Below, piece by piece: positions 34,201 to 41,270 of a DNA stretch of 48,625 nt. The translations under genes were made by a program, and so were the position numbers. The notes beneath the pieces are model-generated. The model saw only the letters and a list, made by a program, of their open reading frames with translations. It was not told the origin of the DNA and did not search any database. Numbering within the stretch: the stretch's first letter is position 1; every line of letters starts with the position of its first letter. Source of the stretch: Candidatus Thalassarchaeaceae archaeon (GTDB taxonomy: Archaea; Thermoplasmatota; Poseidoniia; Poseidoniales; Thalassarchaeaceae); the NCBI GenBank assembly GCA_030747395.1, contig JASLKT010000005.1, positions 1 to 48,625 on the forward strand, written 5' to 3'.

Positions 34201-34577
34201 GCTTCATCAATTGAGCGTAAATTACAGCCTATGAGTTCCACACCCAATTCAGCAAGAGCGCCGCTGTGTGCTAAATTGCTGGCGATGTTGAGGGCGGTTT
34301 GCCCACCCATTCCCGCGAGAAGTGCATCGGGTTTTTCAATCTCAAGAATGCGTTTTACGACGTCGGGCAATAGTGGTTCGATGTAAATCCGATCAGCCAT
34401 TTCAGGGTCGTTTTGGATTGTAGCAGGATTGGAATTGACCAAGACAACCTCGTAACCATCTGCGCGAAGAGCTCGGCAGGCTTGAGAACCTGAAAAATCG
34501 AATTCAGCGGCCTGTCCAATACGGATGGGGCCACTGCCTAGAATCATCACTTTCTGCAAATCATCGCGTCTTGGCAT
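31221..34577 (-). CDS. carB: Carbamoyl-phosphate synthase large subunit
   Basis: ATP-grasp enzyme of 1118 residues, slightly longer than the common 1060-1080. It makes carbamoyl phosphate from bicarbonate, glutamine-derived ammonia and two ATP, for pyrimidine and arginine synthesis. It shows the internal duplication: GSGPIRIGQAAEFDFSG in the first half and GSGPIRIGQGIEFDYG in the second; each half has its ATP-grasp block (FTLGGLGGG and YVLGGRGME). The C-terminal MGS-like regulatory domain (about residues 980-1118) is present. Its start overlaps the end of carA by 17 nt. Confidence 0.97.
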   Translation of the reverse strand: MPRRDDLQKVMILGSGPIRIGQAAEFDFSGSQACRALRADGYEVVLVNSNPATIQNDPEMADRIYIEPLLPDVVKRILEIEKPDALLAGMGGQTALNIASNLAHSGALAELGVELIGCNLRSIDEAEDRDLFNQVCEEIDLPISQAMACNSIEEVLAAADELGKYPILIRPAFTLGGLGGGTAWNTGELVEIASQGILHSQIGQVLIEESILGWQEFEYEVMRDASDNCTIVCTMENIDPMGIHTGESVVVAPAQTLSDRDHQGLRDAALRLIRRLDIKGGCNVQFTVNQDTGEFRVIEVNPRVSRSSALASKATGYPIARMAALIAVGYTLDELPNPITGEGTTAAFEPTLDYAVVKIPRWPFDKFRTADRTLGTSMKSTGEVMAIGRNFEEAFLKAIASLEYGQPHPRPLTLADASDGESMDERAHEPLPKEVLDHWLRVATDRRMGALVEAFRRGMGIEEVREGTGNITRWFLHRFKRIANVEAEIVAANCEANQITEAQMRAWKGLGFTDAHIADAISGFPASGWNRLPEGRTEIDVMKRRHELAIHPRFRMVDSCAAEFAAVTPYYYATYEGGSAPLGMDPVPAEKKTDCRRLVVIGSGPIRIGQGIEFDYGAVHAVQAIREAGHEAILVNNNPETVSTDFDTSDRLYFEPLTTECVAEILLREGADGILLQFGGQTAINLALPLDARMPHLSEQGLECSMLGTSPDAVDEASDRERFEAFGKRSIIRLPNGRTGKTPAAIRAAVAEIGYPVLVRPSYVLGGRGMEILTDDSQLETYMADAYIAPDKPLLVDEYLGGAIELDVDAVCDGEDVLVGAVMEHLEEAGIHSGDSTCFIPTQNVSEEILAKVHEWTKEIGIGLNIRGCFNIQFCICRDELYVLEVNPRGSRTFPFVAKATGIPLARIAAHITIGEQLANMEIPRRQTDAVCVKAPVFPFLKLRGLDPAPGPEMKSTGEVMGSHVDAAAAYLKARLATELPVPTRGGVYLTVKDEDKGHLIPMARSLQEMGFILHATQGTARHLRDVGGLEVETCYRIAEGQSPDALDLMRTGKIHLIINTPSNSGGAVLDGNMMRRLAVELNIPFVTTMSGARMECQAIAVAQEGMPEPRRLVVDYI

Positions 34578-35919
34578 TGGCTTTCACCTCCAAATGATTC
34601 GCAATCAGTTCAGCAAATCGGTCGAACAATGGATTTGCATCGTGAGGCCCTGGACAGGCTTCGGGGTGATATTGGATAGTGAAAGCCGGACGGCCTTTGA
34701 CATCCAAGCCCTCTACAGTTCGATCATTGGCATTGATGAATCGAACTTCAACATCGCATCCGGTCAGATTTTTGACCTCACCAGAATTTGCTCCGGACGG
34801 GTGTGGCGCTAGCATGCCTTTGACGGGATCCTCCACAGCAAAGCCGTGATTTTGACTGGTGATACTCACCTTTTGAGTCTGCAAATCAAGGACCGGTTGA
34901 TTGCCACCACGGTGACCATACCGCAATTTGTAGGTGCGCAGCCCACTTGCCAAACCCATCAATTGGTGACCTAAACAGATGCCCATGACAGGAACGCCTT
35001 CTTTGGTTGCTTGTGCCAATGTGTGACGGGCTGCTGTTGCTTTACCGGGGTGAGCGGGGTCACCGGGCCCATTGCTGGCAAATAGAGCATCGACATTGTA
35101 GGTCTCTTTCAATTCCGACCAAGAGATATCCGGAGGACACCATAATACTTCGAATCGTGTACAGAGTTCTCGAAGAATATTGTATTTGATTCCGCAATCT
35201 AACGCTGCAACACGAGGGAGGAGGTTACCTTCGGAATCAGTTGCGCCTTCGTTGAGGAATACAGCATCATTGCGACTGACTTCGTCTGCGAGATCCGCTA
35301 AATCAGGAGATTTCATCTTTCCCAGAATAGCGGCCATTTCTGCTTCCTTTTCGAGAGGGCCAAAGATACTGAGAATGACACCATATTCGCGGACTCTGCG
35401 CGTCACTGCTCGTGTATCAATACCTGAAATCCCAGGGATACCATGAGCCAAGAGAAGGTCGTGAACGGTTCCGATACAGTGACGATGGTCGGGTTCCATC
35501 ATCAATTCTCGACAAACTACACCTCTTGGCCAAACACCTGATGACTCAGAAATACCCGCCGCAATACCGTAATTTCCTAGTAAAGGCCATGTGAATGTTA
35601 GCACCTGCCCAGCAAAGGAGGGATCGGTCAAAGATTCCTGATAACCAGTCATGTTTGTTGTGAAAACCAATTCGCCTTCTGCAATCTTGGAAGCACCGAA
35701 TAAATCCCCTTCGTGACGAGAGCCGTCTGCAAGCAATAGGACACCTCTGCCACTCGCTTCAGAGTGGTCATGAGATGGTGATCCAGGCAATAGAAAATCC
35801 GCTGCATCTCGTGCGATAAAGGCCTTCGAAACGCCAAGTTGGCCAGAACCGGGAGAGAAGCCCCCTGTTACCGACACCTTCGCACCCTCGGACTCTCCCT
35901 GAAATCCGGTTATAATCAT
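34561..35919 (-). CDS. carA: Carbamoyl-phosphate synthase small subunit
   Basis: Glutaminase subunit supplying ammonia to CarB. The class I amidotransferase motifs are complete: nucleophile Cys in GICLGHQL, and the catalytic His-Pro-Glu in QYHPEA. The N-terminal CPSase small domain begins near residue 57 (GVLLLADGS). The protein is 452 residues, about 60 longer than usual, because of an N-terminal extension rich in Gly, Ser and Ala with no clear targeting signal. No in-frame ATG or GTG lies close to the conserved start, so at least about 40 of these residues appear real. It begins 8 bp after the trm56 stop. Confidence 0.95.
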   Translation of the reverse strand: MIITGFQGESEGAKVSVTGGFSPGSGQLGVSKAFIARDAADFLLPGSPSHDHSEASGRGVLLLADGSRHEGDLFGASKIAEGELVFTTNMTGYQESLTDPSFAGQVLTFTWPLLGNYGIAAGISESSGVWPRGVVCRELMMEPDHRHCIGTVHDLLLAHGIPGISGIDTRAVTRRVREYGVILSIFGPLEKEAEMAAILGKMKSPDLADLADEVSRNDAVFLNEGATDSEGNLLPRVAALDCGIKYNILRELCTRFEVLWCPPDISWSELKETYNVDALFASNGPGDPAHPGKATAARHTLAQATKEGVPVMGICLGHQLMGLASGLRTYKLRYGHRGGNQPVLDLQTQKVSITSQNHGFAVEDPVKGMLAPHPSGANSGEVKNLTGCDVEVRFINANDRTVEGLDVKGRPAFTIQYHPEACPGPHDANPLFDRFAELIANHLEVKANAKTR

Positions 35920-35927
35920 TGACTTGA

Positions 35928-36470
35928 TTACGAATCTTCATTGCGGTCAATGACAACTTTTCCTGAAGGGTGTGGTTGAACCTGCAAACGGGCACCAGGG
36001 AACTGTTCTGGACCGGCAACGCCGCCCATCAATTCCGACATGAAGAGTGCGAGTGCTGCAACCTCCGAATGTGGTTGATGTCCAACCGCGACATTGTGAT
36101 TGGCCAATTTGTAAATCTCACCCGGTACTTTGACACCTCCGACTACCACGGCGATTGGTGTGTCAGTAGGGATGTCTTTGGTCACCGAATCATGAGGTTC
36201 ACCATACATGGTGAGATGAACAATTGTTCCACCCTGCTTTGAGAAATGGCGAAGATAACTCATTGGTTTGGCATGATGCTCAGAAGAAAAATCCCCGCCA
36301 AAATTTTCGGTGACATCTGTCATCGTATCAAGGACACCTTGATCATTATCGCCACAGAGAACGAAGTGGTTGGCACCCAAGGCTCGAGCCGTCAGACCCA
36401 AATGACTGGTGATGCGCTTGTCGCGCTGTTGTCGATGGCCAAGTCTGACCACCGTGACATTAGGTCGCAC
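35928..36470 (-). CDS. trm56: tRNA (cytidine(56)-2'-O)-methyltransferase
   Basis: Archaea-specific SPOUT-class methyltransferase of 180 residues, which methylates C56 in the T-loop of tRNA. It shows the family blocks VVRLGHRQQRDKRITSH, IVHLTMYG, the knot region VVVGGVKVPGEIY, and HNVAVGHQPHSEVAALALF. It starts with GTG at 36470; there is no better ATG before the conserved sequence. It lies between a membrane-protein gene and carA in a tight minus-strand operon. Confidence 0.94.
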   Translation of the reverse strand: MRPNVTVVRLGHRQQRDKRITSHLGLTARALGANHFVLCGDNDQGVLDTMTDVTENFGGDFSSEHHAKPMSYLRHFSKQGGTIVHLTMYGEPHDSVTKDIPTDTPIAVVVGGVKVPGEIYKLANHNVAVGHQPHSEVAALALFMSELMGGVAGPEQFPGARLQVQPHPSGKVVIDRNEDS

Positions 36471-36492
36471 AGATTCAGGCCGTGGACACCGC

Positions 36493-37203
36493 TTATTCAG
36501 CCTGCCCCTCAGCGGGAGCGCCGCCTAAGGGAGATATGTCGACTGGGAAATTGGCGAGTAAATCGCGGACCCAGCGCAACAAAAGAGCATCTAGGAACAT
36601 CGAGGCACAGTAGTGAACCATGACCCCCAAAGCGATGAGGCGGGCGGAATGAAGGAGCATGATTGGGGGTGCGCTTCCAAAGGCCAGATGGCCGATGGGC
36701 TCAATGGCCAAGAATAGGGCGAGAATCAACATAGCACCCGCGGCCAGCCCAGCCCAAGGTTGGCTCTTCTCAGCGGATAATTTCATCAATGTAGTCGCCA
36801 CAAAAATGAGGATGGGGACCAAAGCAGCAACCCACTTGTAATCCAAATCGAAAATCAATGAAAGTTGAGCGTCTTCAGAACCCAATTGCTTGCCGAAGAC
36901 GGATACTGTGAGCCACCAAAACAATGCCACAGCCATCATAAGAACGCCTGCAGCAATGGCGTTTCGGTACACCATTTGCCCCATCTCATGCCGATCACCT
37001 GGTTGTAATCTTTGCAAAATGGATTCTGCGAGTTCAAGCGTATCCGCAGTTGGAACTGAGGTGTCACCACTGTAAGATTCGATGTCTGAGTATTGAAGGA
37101 TGGCGTCCTCCTCTCCACCCTCCAATGGCACAAGTGCCATGCTTTCAGAATCACCTTCGCCTGCCACGAGTTGCCAACGCCCTCTCCACACATCATAAAC
37201 CAT
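36493..37203 (-). CDS. Uncharacterised four-helix membrane protein
   Basis: A 236-residue protein with a soluble N-terminal part (about 1-75; beta-rich start VYDVWRGRWQLVAG, then an acidic segment) and about four membrane helices (GVLMMAVALFWWL, WVAALVPILIFVA, GLAAGAMLILALFLA, LIALGVMVHYCA). The C-terminus is short and soluble. No family recognised. ATG 37203 is preferred; a GTG at 37224 would touch the divergent folP start. It leads the operon with trm56 and carAB; its role there is not apparent. Confidence 0.65.
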   Translation of the reverse strand: MVYDVWRGRWQLVAGEGDSESMALVPLEGGEEDAILQYSDIESYSGDTSVPTADTLELAESILQRLQPGDRHEMGQMVYRNAIAAGVLMMAVALFWWLTVSVFGKQLGSEDAQLSLIFDLDYKWVAALVPILIFVATTLMKLSAEKSQPWAGLAAGAMLILALFLAIEPIGHLAFGSAPPIMLLHSARLIALGVMVHYCASMFLDALLLRWVRDLLANFPVDISPLGGAPAEGQAE

Positions 37204-37224
37204 GCCGTTCCACCGGGGGCACAC

Positions 37225-38058
37225 ATGGACGACTTGCGACCCTTTCTGAGCCGCCGCTCGGATGGGCGATGCCGGCTGATGGGTATTCTAAACGTCACTC
37301 CTGACTCATTTCATGCCGCTTCTAGAGTCAATCTTGATTCGGCTGTCAAACGAGGATTAGAGATGTGGTCTTCTGGGGCAGATTGGATCGATGTTGGAGG
37401 TGAATCTACGCGCCCTGGTGCTGAATCAATCGATTCATTCGAGGAATTATCTCGCGTAATTCCAGTCATCAAGGCACTGAGAGAGGCAAAACCAACAGGG
37501 CTGATCTCCATTGATACACGTCGTGTCGATGTTGCCAGAGCTGCTCTTGATGCTGGTGCAAACATGGTGAATGATGTCAGTGGATTGAGAAATCCAGAAA
37601 TGGGGGCGTTGGTTATTGAGCGCGGTTGTGCCGTTTGCATCATGCATATGCAAGGTGAACCGGGCAATATGCAACAGGAACCCATCTACGAAGATGTCGT
37701 TTCAGAGGTGTATTCTTACCTCACTTCAACCGCGAATCAATTGGTCGAAAAGGGACATGATCCAAATCTGATTTGTTTAGACCCTGGAATTGGATTCGGG
37801 AAAACATTGACTCATAATTTGGAGTTATTACATTCTCGTGGGGACTCAAAATATAGTGTTCTTTGGGGTGTCAGTCGGAAATCGATGTTCGCACAATTAC
37901 TAGACAGAAAGGAGACAGAACAGAGATTACCGGGCACACTCGGGGTGGCTGCCCATGCCATGTTGGAAGGCGTAGACATGTTGCGTGTTCACGATGTTGA
38001 AGCGCATTCGGATTTGTTGACGACTCTGGCCACCCTACGTCCGGAGTTGAATGGATGA
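37225..38058 (+). CDS. folP: Dihydropteroate synthase
   Basis: TIM-barrel enzyme of about 277 residues that joins hydroxymethyl-dihydropterin diphosphate to p-aminobenzoate (or a related aryl amine in archaea). All family blocks are present: MGILNVTPDSF, DVGGESTRPGA, ISIDTRR, NDVSGL, MHMQGEPG, DPGIGFGKT and WGVSRKS. The ATG at 37225 sits 16 residues before the first block; an in-frame ATG at 37093 is antisense to the neighbouring gene. The divergent gene starts only 21 bp away. Its stop overlaps the traB start (ATGA). In the same window folB encodes the aldolase step. Confidence 0.95.
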   Translation: MDDLRPFLSRRSDGRCRLMGILNVTPDSFHAASRVNLDSAVKRGLEMWSSGADWIDVGGESTRPGAESIDSFEELSRVIPVIKALREAKPTGLISIDTRRVDVARAALDAGANMVNDVSGLRNPEMGALVIERGCAVCIMHMQGEPGNMQQEPIYEDVVSEVYSYLTSTANQLVEKGHDPNLICLDPGIGFGKTLTHNLELLHSRGDSKYSVLWGVSRKSMFAQLLDRKETEQRLPGTLGVAAHAMLEGVDMLRVHDVEAHSDLLTTLATLRPELNG

Positions 38059-39209
38059 CTGTCATCGATATCGACGAGAATCTTCGCCTTCTGGGTACTG
38101 CTCATATCTCCAAGGCCAGTGCCGATGCAGCACGTCATGAAGTGGTCGAATATGAGCCGGACATTGTTGCCGTTGAATTGTGTAAAAGTCGTTTGGACGC
38201 GCTCACCCGCCCTGATCGATTTGACAATGAGACATTGGGCAAAGTATTGCGTGAAGGAAAGGCACCATTGGTCCTGTTCCAGTCCATGCTCGCAGTCGAA
38301 CAGCGCCGAATGGGTCTGGCAGAAGGGGAGAAACCCGGAACTGATCTGTTGGCAGCAATGCAAGCTGCTGCTGAAGCACAGAAAGAAGTAGCATTGGTCG
38401 ACCGTGATATTCAGACGACGTTGCGTAGAGCTTGGAGGAAAATGAAATTCCGCGAAAAGTGGAAAGTGATGTCTGCCCTGTTGTTCGAAGAAGAGGGTGA
38501 ACAAGAGGATGTTTCCGTTGAAGAATTACTTGAAAATTCAGATTTGATTACCCAATTGATGGATGAATTACGAGAAGTTGCCCCTGCTGCAGGCGAGGTC
38601 TTAATCGATGAACGTGACGAGTTTTTGGCGGGTAGTATCCAGAGGCTCCGTCCCGAAGGAAAGGTTCTGGCCGTCATCGGAGCCGGCCACCTTGAGGGTG
38701 TGGCCAATCATCTAAGGCGAAATTCAGAGTTAGACAAAGAGCGATTCCGTGAACTGAATCACATCACTCCACCACACCCCGCTTGGAAAGTTGTCAAGTG
38801 GGGCATCCCCGTTCTCATGCTCGGCCTCTTTGCTTGGATTGCATCTCAGGGCGATATTGCCGCCCTCAAAGATGCAGCCATCACTTGGTTGGCACTGAAT
38901 GCAATATTGGCCGCATTGGGTGCTGCCATCGCTAGAGGTCACCCCTTAGCGATTCTAACCGCAGCGATTGCGAGTCCGATTACATCTCTGAATCCGATGT
39001 TGGCGGCCGGTTGGTTTGCGGGTTTGGTGCAATTGAAAATTGCAGCACCTTCCACCAAAGATTTGCAGTCGTTCTTGAAACTTGATCGGCTCTCTCTGTT
39101 CTGGAAAAATAAAGTTGGACGTGTCTTACTTGTAACAGCGTTCGCCAATTTAGGTTCAACAGCAGGTGCTTGGATTGCGGGCAGTGCCATCATTGGTAGC
39201 ATGCTGTAA
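38055..39209 (+). CDS. TraB-family membrane protein
   Basis: A 384-residue protein of the TraB/PrgY/GumN family. The N-terminal soluble domain starts with the hallmark LGTAHISKAS and a following VAVELCKSRLD; VDRDIQTTLRRAW and VIGAGHLEGV complete the family pattern. The C-terminal 130 residues hold about four membrane helices. These conserved His/Glu residues suggest a metal-dependent hydrolase or protease; bacterial PrgY/TraB limit peptide pheromone activity. The archaeal role is unknown. It is coupled to folP by an ATGA overlap. Confidence 0.9.
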   Translation: MTVIDIDENLRLLGTAHISKASADAARHEVVEYEPDIVAVELCKSRLDALTRPDRFDNETLGKVLREGKAPLVLFQSMLAVEQRRMGLAEGEKPGTDLLAAMQAAAEAQKEVALVDRDIQTTLRRAWRKMKFREKWKVMSALLFEEEGEQEDVSVEELLENSDLITQLMDELREVAPAAGEVLIDERDEFLAGSIQRLRPEGKVLAVIGAGHLEGVANHLRRNSELDKERFRELNHITPPHPAWKVVKWGIPVLMLGLFAWIASQGDIAALKDAAITWLALNAILAALGAAIARGHPLAILTAAIASPITSLNPMLAAGWFAGLVQLKIAAPSTKDLQSFLKLDRLSLFWKNKVGRVLLVTAFANLGSTAGAWIAGSAIIGSML

Positions 39210-39240
39210 TGCCGGTCCGTTGAAGAACCGAATGCCGGTC
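39208..39240. repeat. Two 10-bp direct repeats upstream of the thiolase gene
   Basis: AATGCCGGTC occurs at 39208-39217 and again at 39231-39240, 23 bp apart (about two helical turns), in the 39-bp gap between traB and the thiolase. The second copy ends 8 bp before the ATG. Same-face spacing is what a dimeric or cooperative regulator would use; a chance repeat cannot be excluded. Confidence 0.35.
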
Positions 39241-39248
39241 GAGGCAAC

Positions 39249-40469
39249 ATGGTCGAAGACGTTGTCATCGTTGGAGGAGCGAGAACCCCATTTTGTGAAT
39301 GGTCTGGAGGCAAGCGAGGAGATGGGCAACCAGGTGGTCTACTCAAGGATACATCCGCTCTGAAACTCGGTGAGATTGCCATCAAAGGCGCACTTGAAAA
39401 GACTGGTACTGCTCCCGAAAGTGTCGATCATGTGGTCATGGGATATGCCCTGCAAACCTGTGACCAAGCCATCTTCGGTGCACGTCACGCAGGACTTGGT
39501 GCTGGCATCCCACAAGAAGTTCCCATGCTTACAGTGTCACGAATCTGTGGTTCAGGTGTTCAATCAATTGTGAATGCGGCACAGATGATTCAGTTGGGGG
39601 AAGCGGCCACAGTAGTTGCTGGTGGGATGGAAAATATGTCGCAAGCCCCACATGTCCTACGTGGAATGCGTGATACATTCCGTTTGGGCCGACCTCCACA
39701 AGCAGGTACAGAATTACCCAAGGATATGGAGGACTACCTCTTCACCAATTTGCTGGATGGGATGTGTGGCTCATACATGGCTCAGACCTCAGATGAGATT
39801 TGTAAACGCAAGGGCGTCACTCGAGAAGAGACTGATGCGTTCGCGGCAATGTCCCACGCTCGTACAGCTGCTTCGATTGAGAACAACATCTTCCAACAAG
39901 AGATTGTCCCAGTCGGCGAGGTCGGTCACAAGGATGAGGACCACGTCGTTATTGGATGCACACCTGAATCTCTGGCAGAGTTGCGTACCGCCTTTGGGCC
40001 AAACTCTCTAGTCACGGCTGGAAACGCCTCGGGTGTCGTAGATGGTGGAGCAGCAGTGGTTGTGAAGTCAGCAACTCAAGCAGCAGCGGATGGTGACAAA
40101 CCATTGGCTCGCATCATCTCATGGGGTATTGTCGGATTGGAACCTGCCATCATGGCTTACGGACCAGTCCCCTCCTCACGATTGGCTTTGGAAAAGGCCG
40201 AACTGACGATTGACGACATCGATCGATGGGAAATCAACGAAGCATTCGCCGGTCAGGCAGTAGCCTGTGTCAAGGACCTCGGCTTGGATGTCGAGAAGGT
40301 AAACGTCAACGGCGGCGCGGTTGGTCTGGGCCATCCATTGGCTGCGACGGGGACACGTCTTGTGCTAACCCTCGCACATGAATTACAGCGCTGCGGTGGC
40401 AAGTATGGTGTCGCCACAGCATGTATTGGTGGGGGTCAAGGGATCGCCATGGTCATCGAGGCGCTCTGA
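39249..40469 (+). CDS. Acetyl-CoA C-acetyltransferase (thiolase)
   Basis: A 406-residue thiolase. Nucleophile Cys100 is in SRICGSGVQS, the His block is VNGGAVGLGHPLAATGTRL, the Asn-Glu-Ala block is WEINEAF, and the second Cys is in CIGGGQG. It resembles bacterial PhaA/AtoB-type biosynthetic or degradative thiolases rather than the archaeal thiolase that works with HMG-CoA synthase and a DUF35 partner; no DUF35 gene is adjacent. It could end branched-chain amino-acid or fatty-acid breakdown, linking it to the branched-chain dehydrogenase cluster. The following permease starts 9 bp on. Confidence 0.94.
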   Translation: MVEDVVIVGGARTPFCEWSGGKRGDGQPGGLLKDTSALKLGEIAIKGALEKTGTAPESVDHVVMGYALQTCDQAIFGARHAGLGAGIPQEVPMLTVSRICGSGVQSIVNAAQMIQLGEAATVVAGGMENMSQAPHVLRGMRDTFRLGRPPQAGTELPKDMEDYLFTNLLDGMCGSYMAQTSDEICKRKGVTREETDAFAAMSHARTAASIENNIFQQEIVPVGEVGHKDEDHVVIGCTPESLAELRTAFGPNSLVTAGNASGVVDGGAAVVVKSATQAAADGDKPLARIISWGIVGLEPAIMAYGPVPSSRLALEKAELTIDDIDRWEINEAFAGQAVACVKDLGLDVEKVNVNGGAVGLGHPLAATGTRLVLTLAHELQRCGGKYGVATACIGGGQGIAMVIEAL

Positions 40470-40478
40470 GGGTTTCAG

Positions 40479-41270
40479 TTGGTTTCAATCGAAGCACTAG
40501 GAGTGGTCACACTTCTCCTGATTGTGGTTGTTCTATTCAGCCCGATTGGATTGGGTGGCGGATTGCTCTACGTGCCGATTCTTCACTATGTGGCGGGACT
40601 GCCTTTCGATACCGCCATCCTCGGATCTCTCGTCATGGTGCTCTGTACAGCATTGGGCAGTGCACAGGCGCATCGGTCCGAACAACTGGTCAGTTTGGAC
40701 CATGTTAAGGTCGCTGTGAAGACGGCACTGCCTGCGGCAATCGTCGGTGCTTTGGCGAGCATCTGGACCATCGAACATGTGAGCGATGTAACCGTCAAAG
40801 TCATCGCACTATGCCTGACGTCCTGGGTGCTGTACCAGACCATCCGTAGAATGCGTTCGGAAATTGTCGTGACCGAGGGTGAGTTCGACCCCAAATTGTA
40901 CAGAATCGGCACAGGGGTAGGTGGCCTGGCCTGTGGAATGCTCGGCATCGGGGGTGGCGCAATTTACGTCACGATGAATCGAGGCTGGGGGGGGCTCGGT
41001 GTGCGTGACGCAGCCGGGACATCGTTCGCCATCGCCTCGCTGGTGGTGCCGGTCGCCATCACCACACATTCAATTGCTAGGGGTTGGGGAGAATTGGCGG
41101 AAATAGAGACTCTATTGCTCGTCTGTACACCGATTCTAGCATTGGGATTCGCCTATATGGGCGGCCGATTCTCCTTCAAGAATCTGCCAACCTCAGCCAT
41201 CACTTGGGTGTTCATCACCATGGTCAGCATAAGTCTGCTAAGATATCTCACTGACCTTATTTCGGCATGA
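40479..41270 (+). CDS. TSUP (TauE/SafE) family permease
   Basis: A 263-residue membrane protein with about eight helices. The two half-repeats each begin with a Gly-rich segment: FSPIGLGGGLLYVPIL and GGLACGMLGIGGGAIYV, the TSUP hallmark. The family moves sulfite, sulfonates, sulfoacetate or other organic anions. The start appears to be TTG at 40479, with GAGGG upstream; no ATG exists before the first conserved helix. Its 3' end overlaps that of the convergent molybdoenzyme gene by 14 bp. A sulfur substrate would suit the neighbouring complex, but this is context only. Confidence 0.86.
   Translation: MVSIEALGVVTLLLIVVVLFSPIGLGGGLLYVPILHYVAGLPFDTAILGSLVMVLCTALGSAQAHRSEQLVSLDHVKVAVKTALPAAIVGALASIWTIEHVSDVTVKVIALCLTSWVLYQTIRRMRSEIVVTEGEFDPKLYRIGTGVGGLACGMLGIGGGAIYVTMNRGWGGLGVRDAAGTSFAIASLVVPVAITTHSIARGWGELAEIETLLLVCTPILALGFAYMGGRFSFKNLPTSAITWVFITMVSISLLRYLTDLISA

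Noticed and set aside
37093-37224. Upstream extension of dihydropteroate synthase
   Set aside because: It is antisense to the divergent membrane-protein gene and adds no conserved sequence; the family core begins soon after 37225.
39249-40469. Mevalonate-pathway thiolase of the archaeal HMG-CoA channel
   Set aside because: No DUF35 protein or HMG-CoA synthase gene is adjacent, and the Cys and His blocks look like bacterial-type thiolases.
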